61,703 bases of DNA, from positions 1-61,703 of the forward strand of contig JAHABC010000010.1 in assembly GCA_018376535.1 (NCBI GenBank), in the 5' to 3' direction. The notes below the pieces were generated by a model that searched no databases, was not told the DNA's origin, and was given only the letters and a program-made list of their open reading frames with translations. How positions within the stretch are numbered: position 1 is the first letter of the stretch; every line of letters starts with the position of its first letter. The DNA comes from Ruminococcus sp. (GTDB lineage: Bacteria > Bacillota > Clostridia > Oscillospirales > Ruminococcaceae). A program made the translations under genes and the position numbers. Shown one piece after another: positions 50,745 through 59,595 of the stretch.

Positions 50745-52329
50745 AAAGATTATCTTCAGTAATAAGTTCTATAATCTGTTTGAATATCGGTGCACACGAA
50801 TTGTTTCCGTAGTCGCCATTTTCGACTAATACAGTTACTGCATATTTTGGATTTAAACAAGGAAAGTATCCAGTAATCCACGCTTGACATACTTCCGAAC
50901 CATTTGGATTGTATCTTCCAGTTTGAGCGGTAGACGTCTTACCTCCAGCAGTATTGTTGTAAGGTCTACCCTTAGATACACTATTATATTGAACTGAATA
51001 GTTCATAAAATCTTGAAGTTTTTTAGCCGTATCGATAGAAAATACTGGAGTATATTTAGGTTCATTAGTATCATAGATGGTATAGCCATCGGTAGTTTTG
51101 CCCTTTACTAGATACAGTATAGGCATAACACCATCGTTAGCGATAGCACAAGTTAAAGAAGATATCTGTATAGGCGTAACGGTAAGATATCCTTGACCAA
51201 ACGAAAAGTTAGCCTTTTCGGCTGGAACGTTAAGTTGATTTTCTGTAGGTAAATATCCAGATTGTGAAACTATATTTTTAGCGAATATAGTTTCTCTGCC
51301 AAAACCCAACCTATCGCAAACCTCTAGTAGAGCATCATTTGGAAGATATTGAGAAAGTTCTATAAAGTAAGTATTACAAGAATTTTTCATAGCCGTCCTC
51401 ATGGATTGCACTCCGTGACCGTTTAAATTATGACAGTTAAACTTTTGATTGAATACGTTCAAACTTCCAGTACATTCGACGGAAAAATCTTCGTTTATGC
51501 CATATTCAAGGGCTACCCCCGATGTAATCAACTTGAATATAGAACCACAACTATATGCACATAAATTTCTATTTATAAACGGCATAGAGTTATCATTTAA
51601 AGATATAGCTAGATTATCTATATCAAAAGATGGCATACTAACCATAGCTTTAATTTCACCAGTAGATACTTCTGTAACTATACAAGCACCCATATCCACA
51701 TTACGCATGGAGTATTCACATATGGATTGAATATCTTTATCGATAGTAGTAACTATTCCAGATTTAATAGTATCTATGGAAGATACAATAGGTTCAATAC
51801 CTTGAAGTACATTTCCAAGACCATCTTTAGCAAGTTTAACAGAATAAGTCTGTTCACTTTGATGTAAAAAATCATTATAAGAGAGTTCCAATCCACTAAC
51901 ACCAACATTATCCACGGTATAGCCGATAGTATGCTTTGCAAGTTGATTACTAGAGTATCTATTAGGAACTACATAGTTAGATATATCTTTAGAGTTAAAA
52001 CTATCTGTAGATACTTCTATAGCAAAAGGCGTTCCCATAGATATCTTTTCTTCCAATTCAGAAGTATCTAAAACATACTTAGATACTTCACTTATAGCCT
52101 CATCAGTTGGATTGACTACTGCAATATTTTTAGTAGTATCATTAACCAAAGGATTAAACTTACAATCATAGATACTTCCAAAACTAGTAGATATATCTAT
52201 GTTATAATAGAACTGTTCTTCACCTGCTACGGCATAATCTTCATTTAAACTAATGGATAATAGATGCGTATATAATACACAAGATAAAACCATCATAGCT
52301 ATGCCACATATTAGAATACGTTTTATCAT
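50743..52329 (-). CDS. Class B penicillin-binding protein (D,D-transpeptidase)
   Basis: A 528-aa membrane-anchored transpeptidase that cross-links peptidoglycan. One N-terminal helix (about 5-24) and a pedestal domain (about 30-210) precede the transpeptidase domain (about 215-525). Its motifs are SxxK in SCGSIFKLITSG, SxN in KNSCNTYFI, and the third box AGGKTSTAQTG, where KTG reads KTS. The C-terminal ITGYFPCLNPKYAVTVLVENG is typical. The ATG at 52329 is placed by GGAGGTG; the longer frame lacks a site. It is smaller than PBP2 or FtsI and lacks PASTA domains. A sporulation or elongation role cannot be told apart from sequence. Confidence 0.9.
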   Translation of the reverse strand: MIKRILICGIAMMVLSCVLYTHLLSISLNEDYAVAGEEQFYYNIDISTSFGSIYDCKFNPLVNDTTKNIAVVNPTDEAISEVSKYVLDTSELEEKISMGTPFAIEVSTDSFNSKDISNYVVPNRYSSNQLAKHTIGYTVDNVGVSGLELSYNDFLHQSEQTYSVKLAKDGLGNVLQGIEPIVSSIDTIKSGIVTTIDKDIQSICEYSMRNVDMGACIVTEVSTGEIKAMVSMPSFDIDNLAISLNDNSMPFINRNLCAYSCGSIFKLITSGVALEYGINEDFSVECTGSLNVFNQKFNCHNLNGHGVQSMRTAMKNSCNTYFIELSQYLPNDALLEVCDRLGFGRETIFAKNIVSQSGYLPTENQLNVPAEKANFSFGQGYLTVTPIQISSLTCAIANDGVMPILYLVKGKTTDGYTIYDTNEPKYTPVFSIDTAKKLQDFMNYSVQYNSVSKGRPYNNTAGGKTSTAQTGRYNPNGSEVCQAWITGYFPCLNPKYAVTVLVENGDYGNNSCAPIFKQIIELITEDNL

Positions 52330-52380
52330 AAAAAAAGCACCTCCAAATATAGCATTGGAAGATACTTTTAAAATAATCAA

Positions 52381-52411
52381 AATAAGATGGATAGTTTATA
52401 TCCATCTTATT
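52381..52411 (-). terminator. Terminator after dapL
   Basis: AATAAGATGGATA (52381-52393) and TATCCATCTTATT (52399-52411) form a 13-bp stem with a 5-nt loop, about 20 bp after the dapL stop; a T-rich tract follows on the minus strand. Confidence 0.8.
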
Positions 52412-52429
52412 AATGTTAATGTAGTATTA

Positions 52430-53617
52430 TTACTTTTTAATCAACTTTTTGAATAGTTCCATAGCATCGATAGTATTCTGTCTATCACCAAAGGAAGTCA
52501 ATCTAAACCAACCAGCACCGTTCTTACCGAAGCCCTCACCTGGAGTTCCTACAACGCCTATTTCGTTTAGCATATAATCGAAGAACTCCCAACTACCCAT
52601 GTTATTTGGACACTTAAACCAAATGTATGGTGAGTTAATACCTCCAGTGAACTTTATGCCACATTCTGTCATAGTATTAGCTATAATCTTAGCGTTTTCT
52701 TGATAGTAACTTAGATTTTCTTTAATCTGCTTTAGACCTTCTTCAGAGAATACTGCCTTCAAGCCACATTGTACTGGATACGATACACCATTAAACTTTG
52801 TAGATAATCTTCTATACCATAGCTTGTATAGATTAGTACCATCTACAGTTAAATCTTTAGGAATTACAGTATAACCGCATCTAGTACCAGTGAAACCAGC
52901 AGTCTTAGATAGTGAACACATTTCAATAGCACACTTTCTAGCACCCTCTATTTCAAAAATACTTCTAGGAATACCATCTTCAACGATAAAAGCCTCATAA
53001 GCTGCATCGTAGATGATTACTGCATCATTTTCTATAGCGTAATCCACCCAAGATTTAAGTTGTTCTTTATTCAAACAAGCACCAGTTGGATTATTTGGTG
53101 AACATAGATATATAATATCTGCATGAACATCTTTGTTAGGCATAGGGCAGAAACCGTTTTCCTCAGTACAATCTGCATATATAATCTTTCTGCCACCCAT
53201 AATATTAGAGTCCACATATACTGGATATACTGGGTCAGTAACTAGAACTACATTTTCTTTAGCGAAGATATCGCCAATATTACTAGTATCACTTTTAGCA
53301 CCATCATTGATTAGTATTTCATCTGCAGAAACCTCTACGCCGAAAGTTTTGTAGTAGTTAGATACAGCCTCACGAGCGAAAGCATAGCCCTCATAGTCAG
53401 GATATCCTTTAAAAGTTTCTTTTTTGCCTAATTCGTCGCAACCCTTTTTCATAGCCTCAACAACTATTGGAGCTAATGGAAGTGTAACGTCACCGATACC
53501 TAAACGTATAATCTTTCTATCTGGATTTGCTTTAATGAACTCATTAGTTTTACGAGAAACATCTGCAAATAGATAGTTAGGAACTAAGTTATCAAAATTA
53601 TGATTTATCTTTGCCAT
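52430..53617 (-). CDS. dapL: LL-diaminopimelate aminotransferase
   Basis: A 395-aa fold-type I aminotransferase that converts tetrahydrodipicolinate straight to LL-DAP, bypassing the succinylase and acetylase routes. Marks are RLGIGDVTLPLAP (about 38-50), GYPDYEGYAFAR, DPVYPVYVDSN, CSPNNPTGA (about 168-176), YDAAYEAFI, and SLSKTAGFTGTRCGY, whose Lys binds PLP. The sequence and length fit DapL rather than general AspC types. Its product goes to the DapF encoded just upstream in the same direction (75 bp gap). DAP is used for lysine, for peptidoglycan and, at the previous step, for dipicolinate. Confidence 0.96.
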   Translation of the reverse strand: MAKINHNFDNLVPNYLFADVSRKTNEFIKANPDRKIIRLGIGDVTLPLAPIVVEAMKKGCDELGKKETFKGYPDYEGYAFAREAVSNYYKTFGVEVSADEILINDGAKSDTSNIGDIFAKENVVLVTDPVYPVYVDSNIMGGRKIIYADCTEENGFCPMPNKDVHADIIYLCSPNNPTGACLNKEQLKSWVDYAIENDAVIIYDAAYEAFIVEDGIPRSIFEIEGARKCAIEMCSLSKTAGFTGTRCGYTVIPKDLTVDGTNLYKLWYRRLSTKFNGVSYPVQCGLKAVFSEEGLKQIKENLSYYQENAKIIANTMTECGIKFTGGINSPYIWFKCPNNMGSWEFFDYMLNEIGVVGTPGEGFGKNGAGWFRLTSFGDRQNTIDAMELFKKLIKK

Positions 53618-53692
53618 TGGAAAATTCTCCTTTATAAAAATCTAAAAATATATTAAAATGCAAAAAGCATTAAAACATTAACTATGATAATA

Positions 53693-54538
53693 TTATATAT
53701 CAATTTCGCCGTCAAAAACCTTGATAGCGTTACCAGTCATAAATACTTCACCATCTTTTTGATACTTAACCTTTAAATCGCCACCACGAAGGTGTACTAA
53801 AACATCTTGATTATATTCGCAATAGCCATTCAAAACCGATGCCACTACAGTAGCACAAGTACCAGTACCACACGCTAGAGTTTCACCAGTACCACGTTCC
53901 CAAACACGCATTTTTAAGGTAGTACTGTCCCAAACCTCCACAAATTCGGTATTTACTTTATCTGGAAAGATTTCATGATTTTCAAAGTATTTGCCTATAT
54001 GTTCAAGGTCAAGATTATCTATAGTATTTTTAGGCATAAATATTACTGCATGAGGATTTCCCATAGATACACAAGTCATATTATAGGTAGTACCGTTTAC
54101 ATCTACTGGTTGATTGATAAAAGTATCCAAATTGGACTTTACTGGAACTTCACTAGATTTCAAAATAGCTTTGTCCATATCTACAGTAACCGAAGTAACT
54201 TTGTCATTCTCATCAGTAAAGAGTTTCAAAGTTTTAATGCCTGACAGTGTTTCAAGAGTGATTTCTTTTTTATCCGTTAAATGATAATCATACACATACT
54301 TACCTATACAACGAGTACCATTGCCACACATTTTACCTTCCGAGCCATCATTGTTAAACATTCTCATTCTAAAGTCGGCTACCTTAGATGGCATAATCAA
54401 TATTAGACCATCGCCACCGATACCAAAATGTCTGTCGCTTAACTTTATGGATAGTTCTTCTGGATTTTCAACAGTTTCTTCAAAGCAGTTTATATATATG
54501 TAATCATTACCAGCACCGTGCATTTTAGTGAACTTCAA
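53693..54538 (-). CDS. dapF: Diaminopimelate epimerase
   Basis: A 281-aa cofactor-free epimerase that makes meso-DAP from LL-DAP. The two catalytic Cys are visible in GSEGKMCGNGTRCIG (about 75-89) and ETLACGTGTCA (about 226-236), and the N-terminus KFTKMHGAGNDYIY is classic. The likely start is TTG at 54538, with AAAGGAGAG 7 nt before it; the ATG at 54571 lies upstream of that site and is rejected. It is the first gene of a dapF-dapL pair that supplies meso-DAP to peptidoglycan. Confidence 0.95.
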   Translation of the reverse strand: MKFTKMHGAGNDYIYINCFEETVENPEELSIKLSDRHFGIGGDGLILIMPSKVADFRMRMFNNDGSEGKMCGNGTRCIGKYVYDYHLTDKKEITLETLSGIKTLKLFTDENDKVTSVTVDMDKAILKSSEVPVKSNLDTFINQPVDVNGTTYNMTCVSMGNPHAVIFMPKNTIDNLDLEHIGKYFENHEIFPDKVNTEFVEVWDSTTLKMRVWERGTGETLACGTGTCATVVASVLNGYCEYNQDVLVHLRGGDLKVKYQKDGEVFMTGNAIKVFDGEIDI

Positions 54539-54622
54539 AAAAATCTCTCCTTTGATATGTAATATTAACAATTAATTAGTCCAAACTAACTATACTTCAA
54601 GACTATTAATCATTCAAGATTT

Positions 54623-54651
54623 ATTATACTACATACAACTAAAAAAATCAA
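54623..54651 (-). promoter_or_regulatory. Promoter of dapF-dapL
   Basis: Minus-strand TTGATT (54646-54651) and TATAAT (54623-54628) with a 17-bp spacer. Confidence 0.72.
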
Positions 54652-54690
54652 TATTTAACAATGGATTTTTAGATATAGTTAAAAAAAAAC

Positions 54691-54719
54691 TTGCAAAAGT
54701 CCTAATAATGTAGTATAAT
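54691..54719 (+). promoter_or_regulatory. Promoter of the gatCAB-aspS operon
   Basis: TTGCAA (54691-54696), a 17-bp spacer and TATAAT (54714-54719). Confidence 0.78.
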
Positions 54720-54732
54720 TATCTATATTGCA

Positions 54733-54801
54733 GATTTCCTTTAAAAAGTTAGTTTAAGCAAACGGAAATCGGCTAACGTTTTACAGAAAAGAGGTTTTCT
54801 A
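54733..54801 (+). promoter_or_regulatory. Structured leader of the gatC operon, possible pseudoknot
   Basis: GATTTCC (54733-54739) pairs with GGAAATC (54764-54770). Within the loop, GTTAG (54748-54752) can pair with CTAAC (54773-54777) beyond the stem, an H-type pseudoknot geometry; a GTTT/AAAC mini-hairpin (54752-54763) nearly competes with it. Just downstream AGAAAA-GAGG-TTTTCT puts the gatC Shine-Dalgarno in a hairpin loop. No T-box or known riboswitch motif is visible. Confidence 0.45.
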
Positions 54802-54803
54802 TT

Positions 54804-55169
54804 TTGGATTTAAATATGGTTCAATACCTTGCAAAACTAAGTAAGTTAAGTTTTTCCGATGAGGAATTAAAATCCATGGCTGATGATATGACAAGTATCA
54901 TTGAAATTATGGATACTATTAAGGAAATGGACATTAAATATGATGCTATGAAAAATCAAAATGTATACATTAATGACCTACGTCCAGAAATTAAAGATGA
55001 TTATCCATCATTCCCTGTAGATGTCGAAAGCGTTAAAAAAGAATATAGAAACGCTTTCCTTAATGAACTCCGTGAAGACGTTAATAAGGAAAGTTTCCCA
55101 ACTGAAAAAATCTTACAAAACGCTACCAACAGTAACGATTGCTTCGTCGTTCCTAAGGTCGTAGAATAG
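54804..55169 (+). CDS. gatC: Asp-tRNA(Asn)/Glu-tRNA(Gln) amidotransferase subunit C
   Basis: A 121-aa GatC, the small subunit that wraps the GatA-GatB interface and stabilises the complex. The N-terminus MVQYLAKLSKLSFSDEEL and the C-terminal SFPTEKILQNA are family-typical; it is about 25 residues longer than usual in the middle and end. The start is TTG, 9 nt after AGAGG. gatA begins 11 bp after its stop, and the whole gatC-gatA-gatB/aspS set reads as one operon. Confidence 0.92.
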   Translation: MDLNMVQYLAKLSKLSFSDEELKSMADDMTSIIEIMDTIKEMDIKYDAMKNQNVYINDLRPEIKDDYPSFPVDVESVKKEYRNAFLNELREDVNKESFPTEKILQNATNSNDCFVVPKVVE

Positions 55170-55180
55170 AGGTGTGTGCT

Positions 55181-56632
55181 ATGGATATTACTACTTTAAA
55201 AATTAGAGATATTCGTAAAATGCTTGACAATAAGGAAATATCATCTGTTGAGCTTACTAAAGAATATCTAAATAGAATAAAAAATATAGATGCTAAACTT
55301 GAAAGCTATATAACCGTTACTGAAGATAAGGCTTTAAATCAAGCTGAACAGGCTCAAAAGATTATCGATAGTGGCAACGCTAAGGATTTAACTGGTATTC
55401 CTTTAGCTATTAAAGATAATATTTGTACTGAGGGTGTTAAAACTACTTGTTCTTCTAAGATGTTAGGTAACTTTGTTCCTCCTTACAACGCTACTGTTAT
55501 GAATAAATTAGATAGTCAAAATATAGTAATGCTAGGTAAGGTTAGCATGGACGAATTTGCTATGGGAGGTTCGACTCAAACTTCTGCATTTGCAAAGACT
55601 AAAAACCCATACGATTTAAATAGAGTTCCAGGGGGTTCGTCTGGAGGTTCTGCATCTAGTGTATCTGCAAGTCTATGTGCAGGAGCATTAGGCTCAGATA
55701 CTGGTGGTTCTATTAGACAACCTGCATCTTTCTGTGGAGTTACTGGCTTAAAGCCAACCTATGGCAGAGTATCAAGATATGGTTTAGTAGCATTTGCATC
55801 ATCTTTAGACCAGATTGGCCCTCTAGGTAAAGACGCTCATGATTGTGCTATAATGCTAAACGCTATAGCTGGTTGGGACAGCCTTGATGGTACTGTCGCT
55901 AAAAAAGACGTTCCAGACTTTACTGCTAAAATAGGTCAATCCATTAAGGGCATGAAGATTGCTCTACCTAAAGAGTTCTTTGCAGACGGCATAGACCAAA
56001 ATGTTAAAGATGCAGTTCTAAAAGCTAGTGAAGTATATAAATCTATGGGTGCTGAATTAGTTGAATGTTCAATGCCATCATTAAAGTACGCCGTACCAGC
56101 TTACTATTTGATATCTTCCGCAGAGGCAACATCAAACCTATCTAGATATGACGGTATTAAGTATGGTCATAGAAGTGAAAAGGGCGACAACTTCTTCGAT
56201 TTAATTGCAAACTCCAGAGGCGAAGGCTTTGGCGATGAGGTTAAAAGAAGAATATTACTTGGTAACTATGCACTATCCAGTGGTTATTATGATGCTTACT
56301 ATGGAAAGGCTCTAGCACTTAGACAAAAGATTTCTCAAGAGTATGAACAAATCTTTGAAAAGTGTGATGTAATTTTAACACCAACAGCACCATCTGTAGC
56401 GTATGGTATCAATGAAAACGTATCAGACCCAGTTAAGATGTATCAAGCGGATATATGCACTGTAACAGTAAACATTGCATCTTTACCAGCAATATCCACT
56501 CCATGTGGTTATGATGCCGATGGTATGCCTATAGGTATGTCTATTGTAGGTAAAAAGTTCGATGAGCAATCTATAATTCAAGTTGCCGACGCTTACGAAA
56601 AGCAATTTAATATGATTGCACCTAGAATATAA
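55181..56632 (+). CDS. gatA: Asp-tRNA(Asn)/Glu-tRNA(Gln) amidotransferase subunit A
   Basis: A 483-aa amidase-signature protein that hydrolyses glutamine and passes ammonia to GatB. The catalytic Ser-cisSer-Lys triad can be placed: IPLAIKDNIC (Lys, about 75-84), then PGGSSGGSAS (about 148-157) and GSDTGGSIRQPA (about 171-182; nucleophile Ser within it). The ATG at 55181 follows AGAGGTG; a GTG at 55172 is inside that site. gatB starts 21 bp after its stop. Length and motifs fit the family. Confidence 0.95.
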   Translation: MDITTLKIRDIRKMLDNKEISSVELTKEYLNRIKNIDAKLESYITVTEDKALNQAEQAQKIIDSGNAKDLTGIPLAIKDNICTEGVKTTCSSKMLGNFVPPYNATVMNKLDSQNIVMLGKVSMDEFAMGGSTQTSAFAKTKNPYDLNRVPGGSSGGSASSVSASLCAGALGSDTGGSIRQPASFCGVTGLKPTYGRVSRYGLVAFASSLDQIGPLGKDAHDCAIMLNAIAGWDSLDGTVAKKDVPDFTAKIGQSIKGMKIALPKEFFADGIDQNVKDAVLKASEVYKSMGAELVECSMPSLKYAVPAYYLISSAEATSNLSRYDGIKYGHRSEKGDNFFDLIANSRGEGFGDEVKRRILLGNYALSSGYYDAYYGKALALRQKISQEYEQIFEKCDVILTPTAPSVAYGINENVSDPVKMYQADICTVTVNIASLPAISTPCGYDADGMPIGMSIVGKKFDEQSIIQVADAYEKQFNMIAPRI

Positions 56633-56653
56633 TTAAGGGAGGTAGTTTTTAAG

Positions 56654-59533
56654 ATGTCATCATATATTCCAGTAATTGGTCTTGAAATTCATGCAGAGTT
56701 ATTAACTAACTCAAAAGTTTTCTGTACTTGTAATGCTGAGTTTGGTGGTAGTCAAAACTCAAGATGTTGTCCAACTTGTACAGGTATGCCAGGTACATTA
56801 CCAGTAATCAATCAAACTGCCGTGGAGTACGCTATAAAAGCAGGATTTGCTTTAGGTTGTAACATAAACAAGCACTCGGTATTTGATAGAAAAAACTATT
56901 TTTATCCTGACTTACCAAAGGCTTATCAAATATCACAGTTGAACCTACCTCTATGTATAGATGGTATCGTTCCAATTGAAGTAAATGGCAAAACTAAGAA
57001 TATTCGTATAAATAGAATACATCTTGAGGAGGACGCAGGTAAACTAGTTCACGACGATTTTAATGGTGTATCTTTAGCAGATTACAACAGATGCGGTGTT
57101 CCTCTAATTGAAATAGTTACTGAACCAGATATCTCCTCCGCTGATGAGGCTAAGGCTCTAGTTGAAAAGATTGCTCTACTTCTTCAATACGTTGGCGTTT
57201 GCGACTGTAAAATGGAACAAGGTTCTTTAAGAGCAGACGTAAACGTATCTATTATGAAACCTACCGATACTGAACTAGGTACTAGAACAGAATGTAAAAA
57301 CTTAAACTCAATTAAGGCTATCGGTAGAGCTATAGACTACGAAATAAAAAGACAATCCAGAGTTTTGGATATGGGTAAGAGAGTTATCCAAGAAACTAGA
57401 CGTTATGACGATAACAAAGGCGAAACTAAATCTATGAGAAGTAAGGAAGACGCTCACGATTACCGTTACTTCCCAGAACCTGATATCCTACAAGTAAACT
57501 TCACTGACAAGATGCTTGACGATATTAAGAGTAAACTTCCAGAACTTCCTCATAAGCGTCTAAATAGATATATCAATGAATACAAACTAAATCCTACAGA
57601 TGCTAAGATTATAGTTAATCAAAAGAAGATTTCCGACCTATTCGACGATACTCTAAAGATATATAACAATCCTAAGAGTGTAGCTAATCTAATAGTAGTA
57701 GAACTTCTTAGACGTATAAACTTAGGTGAAGCATCTATTGATAATCTTCCTAGTGCTGAATATATTGCTAAGTTAGTTGAACTTTCCGATACTGAAAAAG
57801 TATCCAAGAATGATGCTAAACAACTACTTCGCTTTATGCTAGATACTGGTAGAAATCCAGAAGATTTGGCTAAAGAAAACAGTATGTTAATAGTCAATGA
57901 TACTGCTAAGGCTGAAGAAACTATCTCCAAGATATTAGCAGATAACTCTAAGACTGTTGAACAGTTCGTAAATGGCGAAAAGAAAGTATTTGGTTTCTTA
58001 ATGGGACAATGTACTAAGGCTCTAAAGGGTGTATGTACTACTAAGACTATCAAGGAAATTTTGGATAAAAAACTTGCTGAGGCTGAAAACTCTGCAACAT
58101 CTAATGAAAAAAAAAGTAACCTTATAGATGGTACTTCCGATAACGAAACCGTTCAAGATAAGTTTACTATATATAGTAATCCTAATAGGTACGTTCCTAC
58201 TCTTGATAAGGATAAAATCCTTCAAGTAGATGGCAAAACTCTAACTAAAGTTTTTAACTTAGAAGATGCTCTAAACAACATAGGTAAGGAAATTGAATTT
58301 AAAGCCTGTGTTCATAAGATTAGAAGTATGAGTGGTTTCTCATTCGTGGTACTAAGAACTTCAAGATATCTAGTACAGACTATTTACAATCCACAAGATT
58401 GCAAAGATAGTATTGATGGCATAAAAGAAGGTTGCTTTGTAGATGTCAAAGGTATAGTTACATCTAATGAAAAGGGATATCATGGTATAGAAATAAAGCT
58501 AACATCTATTAGTATGATTTCTAAACCTGCATATGAATATCCATTGCGTGTATCCGATAAGAAGTTAGGTTGTGCTTTGGATATCAACCTTGATAACCGT
58601 TCAGTATCTTTAAGAAACGCTCAACAAAGAGCAATATTTAAACTTCAAGAGGGTATTGTAGGTGGTTTCCGTGAATTTATGATTGCTAATGGATTTACTG
58701 AAATTCATACTCCTAAGATAGTTGCTCAAGGTGCTGAAGGTGGTGCTAATATCTTCCATTTGGAATACTTCGATAAACCAGCATTTTTGAACCAATCCCC
58801 ACAATTCTACAAACAGACTGCCGTTGCTTTCTTCGATAGAGTTTTCGAGATTGCTCCAGTATATCGTGCTGAAAAACACGCAACATCAAGACATATCAAT
58901 GAATACATCGGCTTAGACTTTGAGATGGGCTATATCGATAGTATGTACGATGTCATGGCTATGGAAACTGCTATGTTACGCTATGTTATGGACTATCTAA
59001 GAAAGAATTACAAGAATGAAATTGAAATCTTAGATGCAGACATTCCAGTAATAGAAAACATACCATCTGTAACATTACTAGAAGTTAAGCAAATCTTAGG
59101 TGATAAGGCATCTGGTAACAAGCTAGACTTAGAACCTGATGAAGAAGTATCTATTTGCAACTGGGCAAAGGAAACTTACAATAGCGATTTCGTTTTTGTA
59201 ACACACTTCCCATCATCAAAGCCACCATTCTATGCAATGAACTCTCGTGAAGATAGCCGTCTTGCTTATAAGTTCGACCTTCTATTTAGAGGCTTAGAGA
59301 TTACTTCTGGTGGACAAAGAATCCATGACTACAACGAACAGGTTGAAAAGATGAAAGCTCAAGGCTTAAATCCAGATGACTTTAAGTACTACTTAGAGGC
59401 TCATAAATACGGATTGCCTCCACACGGTGGCTTGGGAATAGGTCTTGAAAGACTTCTTATGAAGATTTTAAAACTTTCTAACGTTCGTGAGGCTAGTATG
59501 TTCCCTAGAGATATAAATAGACTTTTACCATAA
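56654..59533 (+). CDS. Fused GatB amidotransferase subunit and non-discriminating AspRS
   Basis: One uninterrupted 959-codon frame. Residues 1 to about 478 are a full GatB: VIGLEIHAELLTNSKVFC, the zinc Cys (CTCNAEF ... CCPTCTGMPG), HLEEDAGKLVHD, DYNRCGVPLIEIVTEPD, the helical domain and the YqeY-like tail ending EILDKKLAEAE. A polar linker (about 479-530) follows. Residues about 535-625 are an OB-fold anticodon domain, and about 635-959 a class II catalytic core of archaeal-type AspRS: motif 1 (EFMIANGFTEIHTPKI), motif 2 (FEIAPVYRAEKHATSRHINE) and motif 3 (GLGIGLERLLMK). His554 (KACVHK) lies where discriminating archaeal enzymes have Trp, a mark of the non-discriminating type that also charges tRNA-Asn. 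The fusion would make Asp-tRNA-Asn and amidate it within one chain. GAGG precedes the ATG; a terminator follows. Confidence 0.93.
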   Translation: MSSYIPVIGLEIHAELLTNSKVFCTCNAEFGGSQNSRCCPTCTGMPGTLPVINQTAVEYAIKAGFALGCNINKHSVFDRKNYFYPDLPKAYQISQLNLPLCIDGIVPIEVNGKTKNIRINRIHLEEDAGKLVHDDFNGVSLADYNRCGVPLIEIVTEPDISSADEAKALVEKIALLLQYVGVCDCKMEQGSLRADVNVSIMKPTDTELGTRTECKNLNSIKAIGRAIDYEIKRQSRVLDMGKRVIQETRRYDDNKGETKSMRSKEDAHDYRYFPEPDILQVNFTDKMLDDIKSKLPELPHKRLNRYINEYKLNPTDAKIIVNQKKISDLFDDTLKIYNNPKSVANLIVVELLRRINLGEASIDNLPSAEYIAKLVELSDTEKVSKNDAKQLLRFMLDTGRNPEDLAKENSMLIVNDTAKAEETISKILADNSKTVEQFVNGEKKVFGFLMGQCTKALKGVCTTKTIKEILDKKLAEAENSATSNEKKSNLIDGTSDNETVQDKFTIYSNPNRYVPTLDKDKILQVDGKTLTKVFNLEDALNNIGKEIEFKACVHKIRSMSGFSFVVLRTSRYLVQTIYNPQDCKDSIDGIKEGCFVDVKGIVTSNEKGYHGIEIKLTSISMISKPAYEYPLRVSDKKLGCALDINLDNRSVSLRNAQQRAIFKLQEGIVGGFREFMIANGFTEIHTPKIVAQGAEGGANIFHLEYFDKPAFLNQSPQFYKQTAVAFFDRVFEIAPVYRAEKHATSRHINEYIGLDFEMGYIDSMYDVMAMETAMLRYVMDYLRKNYKNEIEILDADIPVIENIPSVTLLEVKQILGDKASGNKLDLEPDEEVSICNWAKETYNSDFVFVTHFPSSKPPFYAMNSREDSRLAYKFDLLFRGLEITSGGQRIHDYNEQVEKMKAQGLNPDDFKYYLEAHKYGLPPHGGLGIGLERLLMKILKLSNVREASMFPRDINRLLP

Positions 59534-59557
59534 TCCCCAAATTGAAATAAAAAGTAA

Positions 59558-59592
59558 AACAGACAGATTTTTTAAAAATCTGTCTGTTCTGT
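59558..59592. terminator. Terminator after gatB-aspS
   Basis: AACAGACAGATTTTT and AAAAATCTGTCTGTT form a 15-bp stem, usable on both strands for the convergent genes. Confidence 0.85.
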
Positions 59593-59595
59593 ATA

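Noticed and set aside
54720..54803. T-box riboswitch upstream of gatC
   Set aside because: No T-box AGGGTGG-like bulge, specifier loop or terminator is visible, and the leader is too short.
55172..55180. GTG start for gatA
   Set aside because: It lies inside the AGAGGTG Shine-Dalgarno; the ATG at 55181 gives the family-typical N-terminus.
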